From positions 4,176,520-4,240,519 of the forward strand of contig NC_048562.1 in the NCBI RefSeq assembly GCF_902806685.2: a stretch of 64,000 nucleotides of DNA, written 5' to 3'. A model generated the notes under the pieces. The model had not been told where the DNA came from. It was given only the letters and a program-made list of their open reading frames with translations, and did not search any database. The translations under genes and the position numbers were made by a program. Shown one piece after another: positions 25,901 to 37,900 of the stretch. Every line of letters begins with the position of its first letter. The first letter of the stretch is position 1. The stretch comes from Maniola hyperantus (Eukaryota; Arthropoda; Insecta; Lepidoptera; Nymphalidae).

Positions 25901-28900
25901 TTTTGTTCAAACACTTGTGCACTATAGCACAGTTCACGACAGTTAGGGAACTTCTAACAAAACGTCGAGGATTCGACGTCACTGCCAGGCGTCAAATGTT
26001 AGTACATTTGACGCAGGTAGCCCTAAAGTAGCTCTATTTTTCTTTGATTTTTCGTCACCATAGTCTTTGACATATCGTCGATTCAAGATCAAACCGAGAG
26101 TTCCTTCACTCTAGTTCATTCTAGTATGTCCTGCGTAGTTGGTTTAGTTTGGTCGCCGTGGTCGGGAGGAAGGTATTACATCAGAACTCTATCAGGGGTG
26201 GTCCATGCAACCTACCGCTCGTTTGTCGAAGACTGCCGCAAGTTTCCTTCGCGGACCTGCACTCTTCACCGCCACCGTCCCTCCGTACTGAGCGTTCGTG
26301 AGCACGCAGTCCTTTTGTACCCGAGAGCCCTGGTAATATAGCACTAATTATTTCCGTTTTTTACACAGCTGCAGCGCTTCCAGTGCTGAAGAAATCCATA
26401 AATATGTTTCAAGGATTGTGTTCCAGAAATACTAAAGCACTGCACAGCTCGATCACTTACAATGGCGTATTTGTTCGGCCAGTTACCCACGCCTAGAAGA
26501 CGTAGCGCCGCTATTTCAAGTCTCGTTCACGCCCTCTGCCGGGAACTATTAGTAATTTCTAGTTAACTACCGACCTTAGTTCATTCTGCGATTCTGTACT
26601 GCCCCTATTTCCCGATGTTCAAACTGAAACTATACAAGTTTACTGCCTGTATAGGTAATGAACTCTAGAATTTGAAGTCAGTATCAAGAACGGCCTGTGC
26701 CTACTTATTGATGGTCAATTTGGAAGAACTTAAACGCAACACCAAATAAAATCTTTTGCCTTCATGATCTAGCTTTTGCCTTCCATCTATATTCAACATT
26801 TACTTACAATCTGTACTTAGTTAGATTGTTCTGTTGCCTAAGCAAATGTATCACGCTTTATACCAACTTACTTGATCTTTATTCTAGTAGAATACCAGAT
26901 CTACGACATTTTGAAGACTGTCATCAAATGGTCCTGTCTTCATAAAGTTTCAACCCCTAAAACTTATGTACCTGATATTTATCCCTCGTACTTAGTCCTA
27001 ATCTTTTTGTTCAGTGTCACCAGACCTTTGTTGCTTTAGCCAAATTTTTCAGCAGTTTTTAATATTTTGCTAAAATATAGAAAATCGCCAAATTATATTG
27101 ACTTACCAGATTTTCTCCAGCAACATATTTGGCATCGTTCTACCCCCAACAAAATGACCAACACTACTTAGACACCCTAAGTAAAGGACGACACGAAAAC
27201 ATCGTCCTGAGGCTTGGAAAATTTCTTTTACCATCTTACCTAACCTTGAGTACTTGGAAGAAAATTCCTCTGCAGTTTTTAATATCCTGGAGCAACACGA
27301 TGAAGAAGAGAACCAAATTATGCCAACTCACCAGATCATCCTGAAGCTCACCTAGTTTTTTGACTTAATAAAATATGACCAATGAGAAACCCTCAATAAC
27401 GGTCCAAGAGCCATTGATACTCCTAATTATAACTATCTTGTGGTTATTTTTTTTAGACCATGTCACCTGACTGTTGTTCCTTTAGACTTTTCTCGGCAGT
27501 TTTTATATCCTGGGGTAACTAAGACAGTGAAAAGCACCAAATTATCCTGACACCAGATTTTCCTGTGATATGCCCCAGTATTTTTAGTCTGTTGTATAAT
27601 ACAAAGACGGATGGATACAATAGTGGCAGAGGAACTCACAGTGTTGAGGCGCTTGTTCAGCCGGTATAAGCCATTATCGTCTACCCCAACAAAATGGCCA
27701 ACCAGATACCTTTCGGAAGTCTTTCACCATCTTACCTTAAGTTCTTAGAATGAAATTTCTCTGCAGTTTTTAATGTCCTGAAGTAATAAGATATAAAAGA
27801 GCACCAAGTTATACCATCTCACCAGATCACCCTGAAGTTCATGGACTTTCTTGAACCTTGACGTGACCCCGGCATCCTTTGCCAGCCCTAAAACTTAAGA
27901 GTGATACATAACAATGTTGGAGAGACTCACAGTGTTAAGGCGCTTGTTCAGCCAGTAGTCGTAGACGGCGATGACGAGGTCGTCGTGCCGCTCCAGCAGC
28001 AACTTGGCCTCGTTCAGCGTCACCACCGTCTGCCCTGAGCTCTTTTCTAGCTTATCCATCATCTGCTCGAATTTTAGCTCTGTAAATAACGATAGATAAT
28101 GTGCTTGAAATTTGCTGGAATAATTCTGAAGGCCTCCTCGATTCTTAACCAGTAGTTAATACTTGTCTGGTTGTCAAGCGGTTGATTACACCAAGACGTG
28201 GGGAGGTCCCGGGATTGATTCTCGGTAGGCCAATTTGAGAATTTATAATTTCGAAACTGCCTCTGGTCTGGTGGAAGACTTTAGCAGTGGCTAGTTAGTT
28301 TCCAAGCGGTTCCTAATTACTCGCTTGCGACCGTCTAACCAATTAGCGGTGGGTTCCCAGCTACTCGCTTGCGATTGTCCTTTCAACGCTACGCTTTTCG
28401 GTGCGAGGCGAAGATGAAGGTGTATCATCATTGACCTATTATCGGCTCATACATTTCCTCTCAGAATGAGAAGAGTTTAGACTATAAGTAGTTCACGAGC
28501 TGAACAAGTGCGGATTGGCAGACTTCACAAACCTTTATGGAGAGCTGAGAACATTATGGAAAGCTCTCAAGCAAGTTGCACACTTTGGTGGTATTCTGGC
28601 GTATAGTAAAAGAGCTCACCTGGAGAATGCCTCACCTGTAAGCTCTGGACGCCTCTGCTGCTTCAGCCACCGCTCGTCCTCTGTGTCGATGTCGTACTCT
28701 GGCGTCTCTTGCTCCTCCCATAGTGCTGTAACAAACGACGGACATTATTTAAGGTTACACTTCATACGTGCTTCTCCATACAAACCTCTGATGCCCACGA
28801 CTTCGTCTGTGTGGATTTAGTTTTTAAAAATCCCGCGGGAACTTATTGACTTTGCGGAATAAAAACCGGCCAAGTGCGAGTCAGGCTCGTGCAATGAGGG

Positions 28901-31900
28901 TTCCGTACTACAGTCGTATTTTTTCGAAAAAATATGACTGTAGTAGAGCCTGACTCGCACTTGGCCGGTTTTTATTTAAATAGAGATAGCGAGCAAATGA
29001 GCAGGTTGTTAGTAACCTGATGTAAATATATAAATAAACGTCTTTTCTTTCTTTCTTTCGTTCTTGATGTTAAGTGATTACCGCCGCCCATGGACATTTG
29101 CAGCACCAGATGAACTGCTAATGCGTTGCCGGCCTTTTGCTGTGGTAGAACAGTGAACTTATGTATTTTTAAAGTTTTTTTATTTTTTTATTCATTATAG
29201 GCGCACGCTTGACCACAATCACACCTGATGGGAAGTGATGATGTGGCCTAAGATGGGACGCGTTTGCCTAGAAGGTTCACTCGGAACTATATACCCGGAA
29301 GTGCATGTTTTGTTCTCGTGACATCGGGACGTGGTGAGTTTTAAGCATGCCCGGTATTTTTAACAAATAGTGATGAATCAAACATAATTTTTATGATAAG
29401 GATTTTTCCGAATATAAACATTTCGGATTACTGAGTCATTGTCTTATACCTACACAATCATTATCACAGTCATCGTGACTAATACACGTAAACCTACCTG
29501 TTATTTATAGCACTGTCGTTAAAGGCTATTATAATGACCATTTATAGTATTCCAATACTGGTGGTAAGTGATGATGTAGTCTAAGGTAGGAGCGGGCTAA
29601 CCTGGAAGGAGTATGGTAGTTTTTAACTAAACCCTTACACGCTTGATTTCTACACGGCATCTTACCGGAAAGCTAAATCGCTTGACGACACGGCTTTACC
29701 GGTAGGGCTTAGCCAGATAGTGGTACTGATTCTGAGCACACCTAAATTTTAGAGTATTCGCATCCTCTTCTTACTAATGTAATATGGAAAAGGACAGACA
29801 CAGTTTGAAAGTTTTAAATTTAATTTAGAGCTGTCAAACCTTGTGACTTTAGCTGCCAGTCGCGAGTCTATGGTTTGAATTTGTAGCGTGCACTAAAATT
29901 TAGTCTTTAAATGTAAAATTCATGTTTTGTCCTTTTTTAGCAATATCAAAAAGAAAAAGATGCAGATACTCTAAATTTAGTTTAGAGAAAGACAACATAA
30001 TCGGCGCTTTTTACTTTTGGGTCCCAAAGTGCTAGAATGGCGACTTCACACCGGAAAGCACGGCGTTGGTTGACATCTTTCTCTAGGTGACGCAATGGTG
30101 AGCGCTGTGGTCTTATTAGTGGGAGGTCCGGGATTCGATTCCCGGCAGGGGCAATTTGGAATTTTATAATTTCTAAATTTTCTGGTCCAACCAGAGTTGG
30201 AGGCTTCGGCCGTGGCTAGTTACCGCCCTCGGCAAAGCCGTGCCGCCAAGCGATTAAGCGTTCTGATACGATACCGTATAGAAACCAAAGGGGTATGGGT
30301 GATGGGTAAACACACCGAAAAGTTAGAGGTGCGTGCCTGGGATCTAACCCCCGACCTCCGATTATAAGGCGGACGTCCTAATCACTAGGCTATCACAGCC
30401 CGTAGCAGCTTTACCATACATAGAATTGTTTTTAGGATCACTTTGTTGTCTGTCTGTTTATCTGTCTGTCGGTCTGTCAAGAAACCTACAGGGTACTTCC
30501 CGTTGACCTAGAATCATGAAATTTGGCAGATAGGTAGATCTTATAGCTGACATTTGGGGAAAAATATGAAAACCGTGAATTTGTGGTTACATCACACAAA
30601 AAAAATTGTAGTCATGAACTAATAATGGCCCCGATTCTCTAGTCTCTCTCTAAACTAAATTTAGAGTATCTGCATCCTTTTTTTTTCACTAATGCTAAAA
30701 AAGGAACGGAACATGACTTTCACATTTAAAGACTCTAAATTTTAGTGCACAATACAAATTTAAACAGTAGGTTCGAGAGTGCGTGCTAAAATCACGGGTT
30801 TTACCATTTAAAAATTAAATTTAGAAATGTCAAACTGCTTCTGTCCTTTTCATATTACAATAGTAAGAAGAGGGTGCGAATACTCTAAAATTAGGTTGTG
30901 CTTAGAATCGGTGCCAATTAGTATTTTCAATTTTCTAAGTAAGATAACTATATCAAGTGGGGTATCATATGAAAGGTCTTCACCTGTGCATTCTAAAACA
31001 GATTTTTATTTATTTTGAATTGTCCTGCAAATTGTCGAAAAAATACGACTGCAATACGGAACCCTCGTTGCGCGAGCCTGACTCGCACTTCGCCGGTTTT
31101 CTAGAAATAAAACATGTATAGACTCGGAAAAATATGAAAACCGTGAATTTGTGGTTACATCACACTAAAAAATTGTAGTCATGTACTAATAATTAGTATT
31201 TTCAATTTTCTAAGTAAGTACCTATAACTATATCAAGTGGGGTATCATATGAAAGGTCTTCACCTGTGCATTCTAAAACAGATTTTTATTTATTTTTATG
31301 TATCATAGTTTTTGAATTATCCTGCAAAATGTCGAAAAAATACGACTGTAATACGGAACCCTCGTTGCGCGAGCCTGACTCGCACTTGGCCGGTTTTTTA
31401 GAAGTAAAACAACTCGGATGCCATACTAGACAATCGTATGTGGAGAATTGTTTTTGTCAGTTAGAAATGTTGTCGGACCGGTCTATTCTCGCAATATTGC
31501 TTGTTCCTTCGCCAGTTCGCCATTAATAAGTTCTAATACATGTCTTGAGAGACTCTTTAGTAAGTGTTTTGTCATTGGCCCCATTGTGATAAGGGCTTGG
31601 TCAAGCCAAGCGTGGTCGCAGCATCGTTACAGTACGCGGCCGAAAGTAATTGCATCGGCCTTTAGAATGACATTTCGGATTTGTAGAGCGTTCTCTGTCA
31701 CTCAAACCAATATGATGTTTTGTCGGTCTCAACGCCAGAGACAGTGCTCTACAAATTTGCTATCTCCTTCTAAAGGTCGATGTACATCACTTTCGGCCGC
31801 GAACTGTACATTACGTTAAGAGAAGTCTTCTAGGCAAGCGCGCTACGTCTTAGGCTGCATCATCACTTGCCACCAGCTCTGATTGCAGCCAAGCGCTAGT

Positions 31901-34900
31901 CTATAAATTAAAAAAAAAAAACCGGCCAAATGCGAGTCAGGCTCGCGCAACGAGGGTTCCGTACCTAATTGCGGGAAGTGGGCGGATGAAGGCAGAGGAC
32001 GAGTGGTGGACGCAAACAGGCTGATTGATTGATTGAAAATATAATTAACTCAAAATGGAGTTTTTTCGGCGTAGTTCATAACAAAATGTTTTATTTTTCA
32101 ACAAACGAAAAAGCCTTGTTTTGATAACGAACCAGCCACGCAATGCTCCATGATCGGAACCTTAATTAAAAATAAAACTCGCAGAGGAAATCCTGCCACC
32201 CCTGTTCAGATAGGGTTGGCGACTTGATAAATTAACCTTTAAAAAAATTACTAGCTGACTTTGCTCAAAACAGCATTTAAATCGCTAAGAGTGAGTTCAC
32301 ATTAGGCGTTTTGAAGCGCGCGCTTTGGTAACGCACGTTTTTAGAATAAAGAGGTTGGTCGAAGGTGTACACATGCAAGCGTGCGCTTATGATCAAGCGC
32401 GCGTCAGAATTTCGTTCAAACGCGCGTAGCGAAAGCGTCAGCTGCGCGCTTGTAGATACATGCGCTGCCATTTTATTGTACATTTGATCGCACGCTTTCG
32501 TGTAGGGTGGACGCAGTATTCACCGACGGTATAGGGCCACACACAAGCAATCACTTCGACGTCCATTTTCGAACTGAGCCAGTACCTTGACCGCGCTCGT
32601 ATTACGCCGTGCTGAGCGCTGTGTGTGTACGCTACCAACACCCGGTGAACGCACCGCCGAGCGCCTAATGTGTACTTGCACTAAAGGTCGAGCGTAAATA
32701 AGTCGCTCGATATATACTGCGTTTTCCTTCACCGTTAAAGCAAATTATATTTAACTAGCTTATGCTCGCGACTTCATCCTCATGGACTACCCCAAATTTC
32801 AAATTCCTATTTTGCTCCCTTAGGCATTTTTAAAAATCCTTTCTTAGCGGATGTCTCCATCACGTTGCCCAAGTGCGGTTTGGAAGACTCCGCTTTGAGA
32901 AAGTTATGGAGAACTCTCAGGCATGCAGGTTTCCTCACGATGTTATCCTTGACGTTAAAGCAAGTAATTATTAAATAACTTAAAACGCACATAGCTCCAA
33001 AAATTTAGAGCTGCATGCCCGGGATCAAACCCCCGACCCCCTGAATAGAAGATTGACGTCTTAACCACTAAGCTATCACAACTCTAAAAAACATACTAGA
33101 CACTAAAAAAACGTTCAATAAATATTCATGTGACAACCCTTAACTATGGCGCGCTTTTAATAATTTTGAATTAAGGGTGTCAATACGGGACAATTCATTT
33201 TCAACTCACACGCACTGTTATAAAGTCTACAATCGTTTAAATTTTATGTGTGAATTTTTAGTTTAGCCGTTGTTACGAATAAAAATATTACTGTGGCTTT
33301 TATTATAGTTTATAGTGGCGCAGTATGAGCCCTGTGGTGTTATAAGCGGGAGGTCCCGGGTTCGAAACGTCGATTCAGTAACAACCAAGTTTAATATTTT
33401 TAAATAGTGACATTTGTATTAACTTTCTCTAGAGTTTAGAGCTATTTTATTGGAGCTTCAATAGCTCAACTGGTAAAGGAGTGGACTGAAAACCGAAAGG
33501 TCGACGGTTCAAACCTCGCCCGTTGCATTATTGTCGTAGCTACTCCTAACACAAGCTTGACGCTTAGTTGGATAGGAAAGGGGAATATTAGTCATATAAC
33601 ATAGCTAATATTCTTTAAAAAAAAAAAAAGAGTGGAAGCACCTTACTTAGGCTGGCCTGGAAATATTCGGCGACAAGTGACAACCCTCAGTAATATGGTT
33701 GGCTTAATATCAATTTGAAACGAAAGAGGGTGGAATCATAGTGACAAAACGATTTCAACTCAAGGACGTTATAACAAAGTCTAATTTGTTTCAATGGGAT
33801 TTATTACTAGGAAAATATTGTATTTAGACGGTGTCGCGTGTATTTTTAGTGACACAAGCATTTTGTTATAATACTAGCCGATACCCGCGACGTTCTTCGC
33901 GAGGATTTAGTTTTTGGGTTCCGTACCTCAAAAGGAAAAACGGAACCCTTATAGGATCACTTTGTTGTCTGTGTGTGTCTGTCTGTCTGTCTGTCCGTCT
34001 GTCTGTCCGTCTGTCTGTCAAGAAACCTACAGGGTACTTCCCGTTGACCTAGAATCATGAAATTTGGCAGGTAGGTAGATCTTATAGCTGACATTTGGGG
34101 AAAAATCTGAAAACCGTGAATTTAGGGTTAGATCACACAAAAAAAATTAAATTGTGGTCATGAACAGCTAATAATTAGTATTTTCTACTTTCGAAGTGAG
34201 TGACTATATCAAGTGGGGTATCATATGAAAGGTCTTCACCTGTACATTCTAAAACAGATTTTTATTTATTTTTATGCATCATAGTTTTTGAATTATCGTG
34301 CAAAATGTCGAAAAAATACGACTGTAGTACGGAACCCTCATTGCGCGAGCCTGACTCGCACTTGTTTTTAATCCCGTGGAAATTGTTTCATTTTCCCGAA
34401 TAAAAAGTAGCCCACGTATGTTCTTTCTCCAGTTTTTAACTATAACTATGCAAAAAAAACTGGCCAAGTGCGAGTCAAAGCCGCGTACCGAGCGTTCCGC
34501 ACTCCGGTATTTTTTTCGACATTTTGCACAATAAATCAAAAACTATTAAGCATAAAAATCTGTTTTAGAATGTACAGGTAAAGCCCTTTCATATAATACC
34601 CCACTTGATATAGTTATCTTACTTTGAAAATTGAAACACATATTTTTAGGGTTCCGTACCTCAAAAGGAAAAACGGAACCCTGATAGGATCACTTTGTTG
34701 TCTGTCTGTCTGTCTATCGGTCTGTCAAGAAACCTACAGGGTACTTCCCGTTGATCTAGAATCATGAAATTTGGCAGGTAGGTGGGTCTTATAGCTGGCT
34801 TAAGGGGAAAAATCTGGAAACCGTGAATTTGTGGTCACATCACACACAAAATGAAATTGTGGTCATAAACTAATAATTAGTATTTTCAATTTTCGAAGTA

Positions 34901-37900
34901 AGATAACTATATCAAGTGGGGTATCATATGAAAGGGCTTCACTTGTACATTCTAAAACAGATTTTTATTTATTTTTAGGTATAATAGTTTTTGATTTATT
35001 ATGCAAAACCCAAAACTTAACATCATAGAGTCTACTATTATTCAATAACAATAATTCTACGGTGCCATCTTCAGTACATTGAAAAGTAACTCGAGAACAA
35101 TACAAAAAAAATTAATTATACCTGAATTATATTTCTATAGAACTTAAGTTCCCTTATTCACAGAACATAGATTAGGGAGATTCAATCTATATTCAATCTT
35201 ATTTACATAAGCAAAAAGTTTATTTCAGAATGCACACAGTCCCAGCTGTTACAATCAGAATCAGCTGTGTATTACATTACAGCGGCTGGCGTAATTGAGT
35301 TGACGCATACGCATTCTGTATCCATTACGGATACAAAGAAAATTGCATCTTATTACCAACTAGCTGATCCCCGCGGCTTCGCTCGCGTGGATTTAGGTTT
35401 TTAAAGATCCCGTATAGCCTATGTCACTCAGGAATAATTTAGCTTTCCACTGGTGAAAGAATTTTTAAAATCGGTTCAGTAGTTCCAGAGATTACCCCCT
35501 ACAAACAAACTTAACGACATTACCTCTTTATATAATAGTATAGAAGTATAGATTGATAGAGTCGCTACTCGTCTAATTGTTTTGTAATGCAAGAGTGGTA
35601 TCCGAATTTATTGTACCAGGGTTTTCGTATGTACCTAATGAGTTTTTTTATACTAACTGATAGTACATATTTTGTACAGAACAAGTTTCCTTATTCAAAG
35701 GAGATTCAATTCGTTGAAAATTGTGACCAAAAAACAGGACTAGTAAGCTACATCAGATCTGACATGACAACCATGACTAACTCAATACCCCAAGGAAGTG
35801 TCCTTGGGTGTATTTTGTTTTTAATTTATATAAACGACTTGCCGAAAACGTTTGACGAATATTGTGTATTATTTGCGGATGACATCTCTTTATTATTTCC
35901 TTTATCCAAAAATTATAATTTTAATGAAAAAATTACTAGACTATTAAGTGACATTACTGACTGGATGAATGACCATAAATTAGAAATAAATTATAATAAA
36001 ACAAAAATAATCCAATTTCGACCGTACCAAAAGGAATCATTAAATATTAAATATACTTTTAATGACACGGACATCGAATGTACTGACAGGCTAACATTTT
36101 TAGGCATTGAAATTGACAGCAATTTAAATTGGAAGAGCCATATCGAAAAAACAAAAACAAAGCTATCTAAATTTATATATGGACTCAGAGAACTAAAAAG
36201 AACTACCAACTTAAAAACCGCACTAGCCGCGTATTACGCTTATGGCTACGCATTTTTGAGATACGGTGTTATTCTCTGGGGAAACAGCACAAATGCCCAT
36301 GATCTGTTTATACTACAAAAAAAGTGCATACGCATACTAGTCAATATAAAAATTACAGACTCATGTTCACCTCATTTCAAAAAATTAAAAATTCTTACCC
36401 TACCTTCCATATATATCCTCGAAATATGCAAATTTGTAAAAAGAAATATACACTTATACACAAAAAAAGAAATCAAATCCCGTCGATTTCCCGAAAGACA
36501 TGCAAATAAATTAAACCTTCCGCAATCAAAATTAGTACTGCATACCTCGAGTCCCTACGTAATGTCTATAAAGATATATAATAATTTACCACACAAAATT
36601 CGTAACATAAACAATGAAAATAAATTCAACAAAATATTAAAAAACTTTTTATTAGAAAAGGGCTACTATGCCGTAAATGATTTCCTAAACGACGAACATA
36701 AAAATAAATAATAATATCGGTCTCCCTACCAAGGTCTAAGGACCAAATTGCGACACCCAAACTGGGTATCCATAATACTTTATACATGCTTAATATGATG
36801 TAATGAGTTATGGAAATGCAATAAATAAAAATTGAAATTGAAATTGAAATTGAAATCTATATTCAATCTTATTACATAAGCAAAGTGTATATTTCAGAAT
36901 GCACATAGTCCCAGCTGATACAATCAGCATCAGCTGTGTTGCGGCTGGTGTAATTGAGTTGACTCATACGCATTCTGTATCAATTACGGATACAAAGAAA
37001 ATTGCATCTTATTACCAATTTATAGAGTCGCAGTTCGTCTAATTGTTTAGTAATGCAAGATTGGTATGCGAATTTATTGTATTAGGGCTGTCGCTTGTAA
37101 TGAGTTTTTTTCGACGCGTCATTTTCAGAGGAACTTGTTTTCAAAAAGTTGCCTCCATTATTTATTTAATTTATGACGATGACATTTGACCTTTCTCTGT
37201 TCGCTACTTTCGGGGCTTATTATTGCCCGGTATTAATTAATTTGAAAACTGGCCAAGTGCGAGTCAGACTCGCGCACTAAGGGTTCCGTACTATAGTCGT
37301 ATTTTATCGACATTTTTCACGATAAATCAAAAACTATTATGCCTAAAAATAAATAAAAATCTGTTTTAGAATTTACAAGTTAAGCCCTTTCATATGATAC
37401 CCGACTTGGTATACTTATCATACTTTGAAAATTGAAAATACTAAGTATTTTTTCATGAACACTTTTTAATTTTGTTTGTGATGTAACCACATATTCACTG
37501 TCAGAAAGAAATTCAGTGTCAGAATATTCTTCATTTAAAACGACATGTGTACTACGACTGACAAAACAATTTTCGCATTGATAATATTTTGGAAGTCGTT
37601 GAACATAATAACATGCAATTAAATACCACTAATGACGTAGCATTAATGCAAAAACATTCGCGACAGCCCTACCCATACCATATAATTAAACGCAGACAAC
37701 TGAATATCAACTCTACTGCATTAAAAATAAAGTTGAAATTCCTCAAACAGATATTCTTGTATATGGTTGAAAAGTCACTGCTATACAATTTTCAACATTA
37801 TTGCACTCGTAATAAGGTATATGTGAAGGTGTTATTTAAGAAACAACGGGACATTTGCGATTTCTTATCGTTAACGGTCGCAGGAAATGCAGGAGTCAGG

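Noticed and set aside
33451..33530. Possible tRNA-Phe gene
   Set aside because: The acceptor stem does not pair and it has a SINE body and A tail; a second copy exists at 13546-13724.
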